Source: DATAYA01 sp036272815 (GTDB lineage: Bacteria; Pseudomonadota; Alphaproteobacteria; Acetobacterales; Acetobacteraceae). From it: a stretch of DNA of 12,786 bases. A model generated the notes under the pieces. That model was not told the DNA's origin, searched no databases, and saw nothing but the letters and a program-made list of their open reading frames with translations. The translations under genes were made by a program, and so were the position numbers. Of this stretch, positions 1 through 6,973 are shown one piece after another; position 1 is the stretch's first letter, and every line of letters starts with the position of its first letter. Where the stretch lies: assembly GCA_036272815.1 (NCBI GenBank), contig DATAYA010000002.1:1-12786 (forward strand), given 5' to 3'.

Positions 1-591
1 AGCCTGCCCTCCGGCCAGCGCACGCTCGACTTCACCCAGGACCTCGCGACCTATCGCGAGCAGCAGGCTGGCCCGCTCACCCATACCGGCAACCCGCTTG
101 ACATCGCGATCGGGAGCGCCGGCTTCTTCACGGTCGGCACCGGGCGTGGTCCGCGGCTCACCCGTGCCGGGCATTTCTCGTTGAATGCGCAGCGCCAGAT
201 CGTCGACATGCAAGGCGAGGCGCTGCTCGACACCCTGGGCAAGCCGCTGACGCTCGGGCCGCAGGACAGCCACATCAGCATCGCCGGCGACGGCACGCTG
301 AGCAGCGACAGCGGACAGATCGGCCGCATCGGCATCGTCGCCCCAGGCGATGCCAACCGCATGCAGGCCGAGGGCGGCGAGCTCTACAGCGCGGGCTCGC
401 CCACCAACCCGGCCGCGGCCCCGAAACTGGTGCAGGGCGCGGTCGAGGGCAGCAACGTCCAGCCGGTGCTCGAAGTCACCCGCATGATGACGCTGGAGCG
501 CGAGTTCCAGTTCGTCACCCAGTTCGTCCAGGCCGAGGCCGACCGCCAGCAGAACGCGATCGACAAGATCGCCCAGCCCATGCAGTCCTGA
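1..591 (+). CDS. flgF: Flagellar basal-body rod protein FlgF (5' end outside window)
   Basis: This is the C-terminal 196 codons of FlgF, a proximal rod protein of the flagellar basal body in the periplasm. The open frame runs in from base 1, so the N-terminal rod helix (roughly the first 40-50 residues of a protein of about 240) is missing. Visible hallmarks are the LDIAIGSAGFFTV stretch (about 110-150), the TRAGHFSLN stretch just after it, and the C-terminal helix containing SNVQPVLEVTRMM and REFQFVTQF, typical of the FlgE/F/G family. FlgF is preferred over FlgG because the complete FlgG gene follows directly. The stop at 589-591 lies 14 bases before the flgG start, and the AAGGAAG ribosome site of flgG begins at the last base of this stop. 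The family assignment is firm; the promoter lies upstream of the window. Confidence 0.93.
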   Translation, partial: SLPSGQRTLDFTQDLATYREQQAGPLTHTGNPLDIAIGSAGFFTVGTGRGPRLTRAGHFSLNAQRQIVDMQGEALLDTLGKPLTLGPQDSHISIAGDGTLSSDSGQIGRIGIVAPGDANRMQAEGGELYSAGSPTNPAAAPKLVQGAVEGSNVQPVLEVTRMMTLEREFQFVTQFVQAEADRQQNAIDKIAQPMQS

Positions 592-605
592 AGGAAGCCA
601 CGAAG

Positions 606-1391
606 ATGCGTTCGCTCGACATCGCCGCCACCGGAATGCAGGCGCAGCAGACCAACGTCGAGGTGATCTCCAACAACATTGCCAACATGACGACCACCGG
701 CTTCAAACGCAGCCACGCCGAGTTCCAGGATCTGATCTACCAGAACCAGCGCCGCGTCGGCTCCACCAGCTCGGACAGCGGTACCATCGTCCCCTCCGGC
801 GCGCAGCTCGGCCTCGGCGTCAAGACCGCGGCGATCTACCGCATCAACGAGCAGGGCAACCTGCAGCAGACGTCGAACTCGCTCGACCTCGCGATCTCCG
901 GCCAGGGCTACTTCCAGGTCACGCTGCCATCCGGCGACACCGCCTACACGCGCGACGGCACGTTCGGCCTCAGCCCGCAGGGGCAGATCGTCACCGCCGA
1001 CGGCTACGTCGTGGTGCCCGGCATCACGGTGCCGAGCAATGCGACCGCGATCACCGTCGACAGCAGCGGCGACGTGCAGGCGACGATCGCCGGCCAGACC
1101 GCACCGACGACGCTCGGGCAGATCCAGCTCGCGACGTTTGCCAATCCCGCCGGATTGCAGGCCGAGGGCGACAACCTGCTGACAGCCACGGCGGCCTCCG
1201 GCGATCCGGTGACCGGCGTTCCCGCCTCGCCCGGCTTCGGCAACGTGCAGCAGGGCTTCATCGAGACCTCCAACGTCAACGTCGTGACCGAGGTCACCAA
1301 CCTCATCACCGCCCAGCGCGCCTACGAGATGAACAGCCGCGTGATTACCGCCTCCGACGACATGCTCTCCACCCTGACCAACCTCCGGTGA
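606..1391 (+). CDS. flgG: Flagellar basal-body distal rod protein FlgG
   Basis: FlgG forms the distal rod that crosses the P and L rings and joins the hook. The product has 261 residues, the usual length for the family (about 260-262). Residues 1-35 hold the N-terminal rod signature, including MRSLDIAATGMQAQQ, the ISNNIANM segment and TTGFKR. The middle contains LDLAISGQGYFQV and YTRDGTFGLSPQGQIV, and the C-terminus carries NVVTEVTNLI, QRAYEMNSR and the terminal helix. The ATG at 606 is set by the N-terminal motif and by AAGGAAG at 591-597, eight bases upstream. It is co-directional with flgF and flgA and clearly in one operon. Nothing looks damaged. Confidence 0.97.
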   Translation: MRSLDIAATGMQAQQTNVEVISNNIANMTTTGFKRSHAEFQDLIYQNQRRVGSTSSDSGTIVPSGAQLGLGVKTAAIYRINEQGNLQQTSNSLDLAISGQGYFQVTLPSGDTAYTRDGTFGLSPQGQIVTADGYVVVPGITVPSNATAITVDSSGDVQATIAGQTAPTTLGQIQLATFANPAGLQAEGDNLLTATAASGDPVTGVPASPGFGNVQQGFIETSNVNVVTEVTNLITAQRAYEMNSRVITASDDMLSTLTNLR

Positions 1392-2356
1392 AACCGATGC
1401 GAATCCTTCTTCTGCTGGGCACGACTTTGCTGCCGTTCGCACTTCATGCGGCGACGCTCAAGCCGTACACCACGCTCGACGGGCCGGTGGTGCGGCTCTC
1501 CGACTTGTTCGCCGATGCCGGGCCGGAAGCCGCGCGGGTGCTCGGCCCGGGGCCGGCGCCGGGTGGGCGGATCGTGGTCGAGGCGCCGCAGCTCGCGGCG
1601 ATCGCGGCCCAGTTCGACGTCGACTGGCAGCCCGCCTCGCCCGGCGACCGCGCGGTGCTGGAATGGCCCGGCCGGCCGATGCCGCGTGCCGCGGTCGTGG
1701 CCGCGGTGCGGCGCGCGCTCGCGGCCTCCGGCGTGGCACCGGACGCGGCGATCCTGCTGCCGGGCCTGACACCGCCGCTGGTGCCGCTGCACGGCGCCGC
1801 GGCACCCGAGATCGAGCAGATCGACTACGACGCCGCCAGCGGCCGCTTCACCGCGACGTTGGCCGTGGTCTCACCGAACGCGCCGGTGCAGCGGATGCCG
1901 CTCGCGGGCGAGGTGGAGGTGATGGTCGCGATCCCGGTCGCCGCCCACCTGCTCGATCCCGGCACCCCGATCACGGCGGCCGACCTGCGCATCGCACATG
2001 TCCCGGCGGCGAGCATCCACGGGCAGGTGATGCTCCGGGTCGCGGATGCGCTCGGGCTCGCACCGCGCCATGCGCTCGCGGCCGGCGAGCCGCTGCGGAC
2101 GTCGGCACTCGCCACGGTGCCGCTGGTGCAGCGCGGCGCGCGCGTGCTGCTGCGGCTGGACGAGCCCGGGCTCTCGGTCACCGGCATCGGTGAGGCGCTC
2201 GATGCCGGTGGCGCGGGCGACCAAATTCGCGTGGTCAACAGCACCAGCCATGCGGTGCTGGACGGCGTCGTGGTGGCGCCGGGCGTGGTGAGCATCCCGC
2301 CGGGAAGCGTGCCGCTGCGACCGGGACGCGGCGTCGCGGAGGTTGCGGCCCGATGA
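1388..2356 (+). CDS. flgA: Flagellar P-ring assembly chaperone FlgA
   Basis: FlgA is the periplasmic chaperone that helps FlgI assemble into the P ring. The N-terminus is a Sec signal peptide: a basic start, a leucine-rich core (RILLLLGTTLLPFA) and a likely cut after LHA. A long, less conserved N-terminal half follows, then the SAF/ChapFlgA region over about the last 140 residues, with VMVAIPVAAHLLDPGTPI, LVQRGARVLLRL and GDQIRVVNSTSHAVLDGVVV. At about 320 residues it matches the longer alphaproteobacterial FlgA type. The chosen GTG at 1388 overlaps the flgG stop by four bases (GTGA), like the flgA/flgH junction. The ATG at 1397, three codons later and preceded by GGTGA, is an equally good start and keeps the signal peptide. 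The partner flgI is not in the window. Confidence 0.9.
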   Translation: MKPMRILLLLGTTLLPFALHAATLKPYTTLDGPVVRLSDLFADAGPEAARVLGPGPAPGGRIVVEAPQLAAIAAQFDVDWQPASPGDRAVLEWPGRPMPRAAVVAAVRRALAASGVAPDAAILLPGLTPPLVPLHGAAAPEIEQIDYDAASGRFTATLAVVSPNAPVQRMPLAGEVEVMVAIPVAAHLLDPGTPITAADLRIAHVPAASIHGQVMLRVADALGLAPRHALAAGEPLRTSALATVPLVQRGARVLLRLDEPGLSVTGIGEALDAGGAGDQIRVVNSTSHAVLDGVVVAPGVVSIPPGSVPLRPGRGVAEVAAR

Positions 2357-3087
2357 GGCGCGCAATCCCCCCGGCCGCACTTGCGGCGCTGCTCCTGCTG
2401 TCCGGCTGCGGTGCGCTGACCAGGCTCTCCGAGGTCGGGCAGCCGCCGAACATGACGCCGACCGCCGACCCGACCGCCGACCCGAAATGGCGCCCGGTCT
2501 CGATGCCGATGCCCAACGCCGAGCCGCCGCCGACCGAGGCGGACAGCCTCTGGCGGCCCGGCAGCCGCGCCTTCTTCAAGGACCAGCGGGCCGCGCGCGT
2601 GGGCGACATCATCACCATCCTGGTCTCGATGGCCGACAATGCCGACCTCAAGAACCAGAGCAATGCCGGCGTCACCAACTCCGAGGCGATGGCGGTGCCC
2701 AACTTTTTCGGCATCCCGCTGCCCAAGGTCATAAAGAACGCCAACCCCGCCGCGCTGGTCACGACCAACAGCAACAGCACCGGCGGCGGCACTGGCGAGA
2801 TCAAGCGCAACGAGACCGTGCAGCTCCAGCTCGCCGGCGTCATCAGCCAGGTGCTGGCGAACGGCAATCTCGTGGTGCTCGCGCGCCAGCAGATCCGGGT
2901 CAACAGCGAACTCCGCGACCTCCAGGTGAGCGGCGTGATCCGGCCGGAGGACATCGATAGCAACAACACGATCCAGTCCAACCAGATCGCCGAGGCCCGC
3001 ATCTCCTACGGCGGTCGCGGCCAGCTCACCACCGTGCAGACGCCGCGCTGGGGACAGCAGTTGCTCGACATCCTGCTGCCGTTCTGA
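2353..3087 (+). CDS. flgH: Flagellar L-ring lipoprotein FlgH
   Basis: FlgH builds the L ring, the outer-membrane bushing around the flagellar rod. The 244-residue product starts with a lipoprotein signal ending in LLSGC, so Cys19 would be lipidated. Recognisable family parts follow: LWRPGSRAFFKDQRAARVGDII (about 57-80, the conserved start of the mature ring domain), a glycine/serine/asparagine-rich stretch near 135-150, GEIKRNETVQLQLAGVI, ANGNLVVLARQQI, and a C-terminus with IRPEDIDSNNTI and WGQQLLDILLPF. The start is an ATG overlapping the flgA stop (ATGA at 2353-2356), so translation is probably coupled. It is the last flagellar gene seen; a GC-rich hairpin region follows. Confidence 0.95.
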   Translation: MRRAIPPAALAALLLLSGCGALTRLSEVGQPPNMTPTADPTADPKWRPVSMPMPNAEPPPTEADSLWRPGSRAFFKDQRAARVGDIITILVSMADNADLKNQSNAGVTNSEAMAVPNFFGIPLPKVIKNANPAALVTTNSNSTGGGTGEIKRNETVQLQLAGVISQVLANGNLVVLARQQIRVNSELRDLQVSGVIRPEDIDSNNTIQSNQIAEARISYGGRGQLTTVQTPRWGQQLLDILLPF

Positions 3088-3089
3088 GA

Positions 3090-3133
3090 GCGGGCCGGCG
3101 CACGCCCCTGCCGTGGGCGGCCCGCTTGCGGGC
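3090..3133 (+). terminator. Possible operon-end hairpin after flgH
   Basis: Two alternative GC-rich hairpins lie just after the flgH stop. GCGGGCC at 3090-3096 can pair with GGCCCGC at 3119-3125, with an inner GCCC/GGGC pair at 3104-3107 and 3115-3118. GCCCGC at 3120-3125 can instead pair with GCGGGC at 3128-3133 over a two-base gap. No T run follows, so this is not a classic intrinsic terminator. It may stabilise the 3' end or act with Rho. Confidence 0.3.
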
Positions 3134-3165
3134 AACCGCGCCGCCTGGCCGCCCGTTGCGCTCGC

Positions 3166-4197
3166 ATGACGCTGCCGATCGACCAGAGTTTTCCGCCGAT
3201 GGAGGCCGTGGCCGTGGCCACGCTCCCGGACGGGCCGGGCTGGCAGTACGAGCCGAAATGGGACGGGTTCCGCTGCCTCGCCTTTCGCGACGGCGGCGCG
3301 ATCGAGCTGCGCTCGAAATCCGGCCAGCCGCTCGGCCGCTATTTCCCCGACCTCGTGGCGGCCCTCGCCGCGGTCGCCGCACCCCGCTTCGTGCTTGACG
3401 GCGAGATCGTCATCCCGGTCGCGGGTGTGCCGTCCTTCGAGGAGCTGCAACTCCGCCTGCACCCGGCCGAGAGCCGCGTCCGCCGCCTGGCCGTGGCCCA
3501 TCCGGCGCGGATGATGCTGTTCGACCTGCTGGTGGACGCGCGCGGCCGCGATCTCACGGGGCAGCCGCTCGCGGCGCGGCGTGCGGGGCTGGTCGCGCTG
3601 ATGCCGGACTTGGCCTCGCCGGCGCTGGCACTCTCGCCGGCGACCGCCGACCGCGCGGCGGCTCAGGCGTGGCTCGATGGGCTCGAGGCCGGGTGCGACG
3701 GTGTGATGGGCAAGCGGCTCGACCTGCCCTATCGCGGCGGCCATCGCGACGGCATGGTCAAGGTCAAGCACCTGCGCAGCGCCGACTGCGTGGTCGGCGG
3801 CTTCCGGTATCTCGCGGCGCGGCGGGAGGTGGGCTCGCTGCTGCTCGGGCTCTACGACGCGGCCGGCCGGCTCGACCATGTCGGCTTCACCAGCACCATC
3901 CCCGCCTCGGAGCGAACGGCGCTGACGGCGCGGCTCGAGCAGCGCATCGAGCCGCCCGGCTTCACCGGCCGCGCCCCCGGCGGCCCGAGCCGCTGGAGCC
4001 GCACCGGCCGCGCCGCCGACTGGCAGCCATTGCGGCCCGAGCTGGTGGTGGAGGTGCGCTACGACCACGTCTCGGGCGGCCGCTTCCGCCACGGCACGAC
4101 CCTGCTGCGCTGGCGGCCGGACAAGGCGCCCGCGCAATGCCGGATCGAGCAGATCGCCGCCCCGGCCGCGTCACATTTCGTTACGCAATCAGGTTGA
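3166..4197 (+). CDS. ligC: Stand-alone ATP-dependent DNA ligase (LigC type)
   Basis: This is an ATP-dependent DNA ligase that would seal nicks through a lysine-AMP intermediate. The 343 residues contain only the adenylation and OB-fold domains; the polymerase and phosphoesterase domains of LigD are absent, as in mycobacterial LigC (about 360 residues). Motif I is EPKWDGFR, with nucleophile Lys31; the motif Ia region is SKSG (50-53); motif III is VLDGEIV with Glu80; motif IIIa is LFDLL (118-122); motif IV is CDGVMGK (177-183); motif V is MVKVK (197-201). The OB-fold lies at about 205-330, including ELVVEVRYDHVS and FRHGTTLLRW. The ATG at 3166 has no clear ribosome site, but the N-terminus matches the family. 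No Ku or LigD-polymerase gene is adjacent, so a role in end joining or base-excision repair is inference. Confidence 0.88.
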   Translation: MTLPIDQSFPPMEAVAVATLPDGPGWQYEPKWDGFRCLAFRDGGAIELRSKSGQPLGRYFPDLVAALAAVAAPRFVLDGEIVIPVAGVPSFEELQLRLHPAESRVRRLAVAHPARMMLFDLLVDARGRDLTGQPLAARRAGLVALMPDLASPALALSPATADRAAAQAWLDGLEAGCDGVMGKRLDLPYRGGHRDGMVKVKHLRSADCVVGGFRYLAARREVGSLLLGLYDAAGRLDHVGFTSTIPASERTALTARLEQRIEPPGFTGRAPGGPSRWSRTGRAADWQPLRPELVVEVRYDHVSGGRFRHGTTLLRWRPDKAPAQCRIEQIAAPAASHFVTQSG

Positions 4198-4222
4198 CCG
4201 GCAACATCTTTGCGGGCATGAT
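4194..4222 (+). promoter_or_regulatory. Probable sigma-70 promoter for the glycine-zipper lipoprotein gene
   Basis: TTGACC at 4194-4199 (five of six to consensus) is separated by 17 bases from CATGAT at 4217-4222 (four of six). The predicted transcript start is near 4229, exactly where the first copy of the 17-bp repeat begins. The -35 box overlaps the stop codon of the ligase gene. The assignment is by sequence match only. Confidence 0.45.
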
Positions 4223-4270
4223 GAAGCTGGCGCGGAAGCACCGATGATGCCGGCGCGGAAGCACCGATAG
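4218..4270 (+). other. Two overlapping candidate micro-ORFs (leader peptides?)
   Basis: The duplicated leader encodes MMKLARKHR followed by TGA (4218-4247) and then MMPARKHR followed by TAG (4244-4270). The second ATG overlaps the first stop as ATGA. The three-base difference between the copies keeps the frame, so both peptides end in ARKHR. No good ribosome site precedes the first ATG, and the predicted transcript start would lie inside it. They may be leader peptides, or a chance effect of duplicating a sequence that contains ATG and stop triplets. Confidence 0.25.
4229..4268 (+). repeat. 17-bp direct repeat, two copies with 23-bp period, in the leader region
   Basis: GGCGCGGAAGCACCGAT occurs at 4229-4245 and again, perfectly, at 4252-4268. 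An ATGATG precedes each copy (4218-4223 and 4244-4249), with five bases between in the first case and two in the second. The duplicated unit is therefore about 26 bases and one copy lost three bases. It lies between the predicted promoter and the ribosome site of the lipoprotein gene. Confidence 0.85.
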
Positions 4271-4278
4271 GGACCCGA

Positions 4279-4830
4279 ATGACAAAGACGCTGCCCATTG
4301 CCCTGCCGGGCCTCGCCGCGCTCGTGCTGCTCTCCGGCTGCGCTCAGGTGCCGCTCGGGCCGACCGTGGAGGTCGTGCCAGGCCAGGGCAAGTCGTTTCA
4401 GGCGTTCCAGATCGACCAGTCGGGTTGCATGCAATACTCCGCGCAGATGGTGGCCGGCCAGGCGCAGCAGGCGAACACCTACGGCGTCGGCTCGGCGGTG
4501 CTGGGCACCGTGCTTGGCGCGGGCCTCGGGGCTGCGGTCGGCGGCGGCTACGGCGCGGGCGTGGGGGCCGCGAGCGGCGCCGTGGTCGGCACTGGCCTCG
4601 GCGCCAGCGGCTCGGCCCATGCGCAGGGCGGCATCCAGGCGCAGTACGACAACGCCTATGTCGTCTGCATGACCTCGAGGGGCGACCATTACGTGCCGCC
4701 GCAGCCTGTCCTGGTGCAGCCGGCGCCCTATGTGGTGCAGCCCGCCCCGTATGTCGTGCAGCCGCAACCCTATGACGCGCAGCCGCCCGGCTATCCGCAG
4801 CCCTCGCCCGGCTATCCGCCGCCCTACTGA
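4279..4830 (+). CDS. Glycine-zipper family lipoprotein with Pro/Tyr/Gln-rich tail
   Basis: The 183-residue product begins with a lipoprotein signal ending in LLSGC, making Cys21 the likely lipidated residue, probably in the outer membrane. A short domain with Cys50 follows, then a glycine-zipper segment at about 69-111 (repeated GxxxG, as in GTVLGAGLGAAVGGG), able to form or insert membrane helices. Next is a conserved QYDNAYVVCMTSRG with Cys130, which could pair with Cys50. The tail (144-183) has three near-copies of VVQPAPY and then PGYP repeats. This resembles widespread proteobacterial glycine-zipper proteins of unknown exact function; an envelope-stability role is inference. The ATG at 4279 follows TAGGGA (4268-4273) by five bases. 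Its 3' end overlaps the convergent glutathione transferase gene by seven bases. Confidence 0.8.
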   Translation: MTKTLPIALPGLAALVLLSGCAQVPLGPTVEVVPGQGKSFQAFQIDQSGCMQYSAQMVAGQAQQANTYGVGSAVLGTVLGAGLGAAVGGGYGAGVGAASGAVVGTGLGASGSAHAQGGIQAQYDNAYVVCMTSRGDHYVPPQPVLVQPAPYVVQPAPYVVQPQPYDAQPPGYPQPSPGYPPPY

Positions 4831-5435
4831 CCTCGGCCCGGATCGTGCGGCACTGTGCGCGCGATCCCCGGATGCTGCGCGAACGTCTCGAACCACGCGG
4901 CCAGCGCCGGCCGGCCCGGCCGCCAGGGCTCGGCGGCGAAGCGGAAATCGAGATAGCCGAGCGCGCAGGCCACCGCGATCGTGCCAATATCGAGATGGTT
5001 GGCCGGCGGCTCGGCTTCCAGCGCATCGAGCGTGCGGGTCATCGCCGCCCGGTGACGCGCCATTGCGGTCTCGCGCGCCGTCTCCCGCGGGCGGCCCTGC
5101 TCGCCGCGGCAGGCGACCGCGGCATCCATGATCCCGTCCGCCATCGCCTGCATCTTCAGCGCCCGCCAGCGCGCCGCCCCGTGCGCGGGAAACAGCGCCA
5201 GCATGTCGCCGACGCTGTCGAGGTATTCGCAGATCACCCGGCTGTCGAACAGCGCCACCCCGTCATCGGTGACGAGGCACGGCACCTTGGAGAGCGGGTT
5301 GACCGCCAGCAGCTCCGGCGGCGAGACGTGCGGGTTGCCGGGGGCGAGCGTGATCTGCCCCTCGATCCCGCGCGTGATCGCGCAGGCCAGCGCCTTGCGC
5401 ACGAACGGGCTGTTGGTCGTGCCGATCAGTTTCAA
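4824..5435 (-). CDS. yibF: Glutathione S-transferase, YibF type
   Basis: The 203-residue product is a soluble glutathione S-transferase-like protein closely resembling E. coli YibF. The N-terminal thioredoxin-fold domain shows KLIGTTNSPFVRK (2-14, Ser9 in the usual glutathione-site position), NPLSKVPCLV with the cis-Pro at 52, and LFDSRVICEYL with Asp64-Ser65 that normally hold the gamma-glutamyl group. The helical C-terminal domain has ADGIMDA and the family-typical ACALGYLDFRF. The start is TTG (complement of 5433-5435): homology fixes it there, AAAGGA lies nine bases upstream (complement of 5445-5450), and the TTGA overlaps the gloB stop, indicating coupling. The physiological substrate of YibF-type enzymes is not well defined. 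Confidence 0.9.
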   Translation of the reverse strand: MKLIGTTNSPFVRKALACAITRGIEGQITLAPGNPHVSPPELLAVNPLSKVPCLVTDDGVALFDSRVICEYLDSVGDMLALFPAHGAARWRALKMQAMADGIMDAAVACRGEQGRPRETARETAMARHRAAMTRTLDALEAEPPANHLDIGTIAVACALGYLDFRFAAEPWRPGRPALAAWFETFAQHPGIARTVPHDPGRGQ

Positions 5436-6172
5436 CGGAACCGGTCCTTTCGTGAGCGCAGTTCGGCGAGTGCCGCGACGTCGGGCGCGCGCAGGAAGGG
5501 ATTGGCCGCGCGCTCGTCGGCCATTCGCGAGGGCAGCGTCGGCTGCCCCGCCGCGCGCTGGGCGCGGGCTTCCGCCGCACGCGCCTGCAATGCCGGGTTG
5601 GCGGCATCGACCGAGAGCGCGAAGCGGGCATTGCTCTCGGTGTATTCGTGGCCGCAGCAGATCAGGGTCTCGCCGGGCAGCGCCGCGAGCTTGGCCAGGC
5701 TCGCGAACATCTCCGCGGCATTCCCCTCCAGCAGCCGGCCGCAGCCAAGGCTGAACAGCGTATCGCCGCAGGCCAGCACCGCGCCGTCGGGGAAAAAGAA
5801 CGCAATGTGCCCGCGGGTGTGGCCGGGTGTGTCGATCACCCGCGCGGTCGCGGCGCCGAGAGCCACGCTATCGCCCTCCCCCACCGCCCGGTCGAGCCGT
5901 GGCAACCGGTGCGCATCGGCCGCGGCCCCCACGACCAGCGCGCCGGGGAAGGCGGCCCGCACCGCGTCGGTGCCGGCGACGTGATCGGCGTGGTGGTGGG
6001 TGAGCAGGATCAGGTCGAGCCGCCCGCCCGCGTCGCGCAGCGCAGCGATCACCGGCTCCGCCTCCGCCGGATCGACGATGGCGACCGCGCCGCTGGAGGA
6101 CTCGCGCAGGCGCCACGCGTAATTGTCCGAAAGGATCGGGACCGGGCTGGCGGCGACGGGCATGGCAGCCAT
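5432..6172 (-). CDS. gloB: Hydroxyacylglutathione hydrolase (glyoxalase II)
   Basis: GloB hydrolyses S-lactoylglutathione to lactate and glutathione, the second step of methylglyoxal detoxification in the cytosol. The metallo-beta-lactamase fold is complete: the LTHHHADH motif (His59, His61, Asp63, His64), TPGHT with His118, CGDTLF with bridging Asp137, and CGHEYT with His175. The C-terminal glutathione-binding tail has NPFLR and RKDRF. The length is 246 residues from the ATG at 6172; a second ATG at 6163 gives 243 and better matches the family start before PVPILSDNYAW. Neither has a clear ribosome site. Farther ATG codons at 6241 and 6274 would add unconserved residues. Its stop overlaps the TTG start of the glutathione transferase, forming a two-gene glutathione unit. 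Confidence 0.93.
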   Translation of the reverse strand: MAAMPVAASPVPILSDNYAWRLRESSSGAVAIVDPAEAEPVIAALRDAGGRLDLILLTHHHADHVAGTDAVRAAFPGALVVGAAADAHRLPRLDRAVGEGDSVALGAATARVIDTPGHTRGHIAFFFPDGAVLACGDTLFSLGCGRLLEGNAAEMFASLAKLAALPGETLICCGHEYTESNARFALSVDAANPALQARAAEARAQRAAGQPTLPSRMADERAANPFLRAPDVAALAELRSRKDRFR

Positions 6173-6240
6173 GTAGCATCGGGCGGGCCGGCCGCAAACC
6201 GATGCGGCGCTGCCGGTGCGATCATCTATCTCGGTGGACA

Positions 6241-6249
6241 TGGTATAGT
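6241..6249 (+). promoter_or_regulatory. Extended -10 promoter candidate, possibly for leaderless transcription
   Basis: TGGTATAGT matches the extended -10 consensus TGnTATAAT with one mismatch. No good -35 box lies 16-18 bases upstream, as expected for extended -10 promoters. Transcription would begin about seven bases downstream, at or next to the methyltransferase ATG at 6257. Confidence 0.4.
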
Positions 6250-6256
6250 GGCGGGC

Positions 6257-6967
6257 ATGGCAGCGGACGCGCACGCGGCAGCCGATTTCTACGCGACCGC
6301 GCGCGGCGCCGTGGCGGCACGGGTGCTGCGCGAACGCCTGGTGCTGCTGTGGCCGGAACTGGCCGGGCAGTCGGTTCTCGGACTAGGCTATGCCGCGCCG
6401 TATCTGCGGCTGTGGCGGGAGCGCGCCGGGCGGGTGATCGCACTGACGCCCGCGCAGGTCGGGGCGATGCGCTGGCCGCCCGGTGCCGCCTGCCTCTCCT
6501 GCACCGCCGACGAGGACGCGCTGCCATTCCCGGACCTCTGCTTCGACCGCATCCTGCTGATCCACGGCCTGGAGGCGGCGGAGAACGCGCGCCGGCTGCT
6601 GCGCGAGGTGTGGCGCGTGCTCAAGGATGACGGGCGGGTGCTGGTGGTCGCCCCAAACCGGCGCGGCGCGTGGGCGCACGTGGAGGCGACGCCGTTCGGG
6701 CAGGGCGAGCCCTATTCGCCCGGCCAGATCGGGCGGTTGCTGGCCGCCTCGCTGTTCCGGGTGGAGCGGCGGGACTGGGCGCTCTACGTGCCGCCGATGG
6801 GGTGGCGGGTGTCGCTGCGGGCCGCACCGCTGTGGGAGCGGGCGGGGCGGCGCATCGTCCCGCAGCTCGGCGGCCTCGTGCTGACAGAGGCGGTGAAGGA
6901 CGTCTATGCCGCCGTGCCGCATAACGCACAGCCGCGGCGGCGCGTGGTCCTCGCCGACGCCGCATAG
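6257..6967 (+). CDS. Class I SAM-dependent methyltransferase-like protein
   Basis: The 236-residue product resembles type 11 methyltransferases. The expected parts are in order: an N-terminal helix with FYATARGAVAARVLRERL, a glycine-containing motif I VLGLGYAAPYL (40-50), a strand 2 region VIALTPAQ (60-67), a motif near ALPFPDLCFDRILLIHGLE (88-106), then REVWRVLKDDGRVLVVAPN (116-134), typical of the strand before motif III. Motif I departs from the usual DxGxGxG because Asp is Gly and the loop is YAAPY, so SAM binding may be altered. The substrate is unknown. The gene is divergent from gloB with 84 bases between the chosen starts. The ATG at 6257 has no ribosome site; GTG at 6248 is the nearest in-frame alternative. 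Confidence 0.75.
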   Translation: MAADAHAAADFYATARGAVAARVLRERLVLLWPELAGQSVLGLGYAAPYLRLWRERAGRVIALTPAQVGAMRWPPGAACLSCTADEDALPFPDLCFDRILLIHGLEAAENARRLLREVWRVLKDDGRVLVVAPNRRGAWAHVEATPFGQGEPYSPGQIGRLLAASLFRVERRDWALYVPPMGWRVSLRAAPLWERAGRRIVPQLGGLVLTEAVKDVYAAVPHNAQPRRRVVLADAA

Positions 6968-6973
6968 CTGGCC

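Noticed and set aside
1825..4137. A 770-codon open frame on the minus strand opposite flgA, flgH and the ligase gene
   Set aside because: It is Arg/His/Gly-rich with no recognisable domain, while the plus strand carries clear families throughout. Long antisense frames are common in DNA this GC-rich.
5648..6256. An N-terminal extension of about 200 codons for the methyltransferase
   Set aside because: It lies opposite gloB, its sequence is unlike any methyltransferase, and the conserved region begins after the ATG at 6257.
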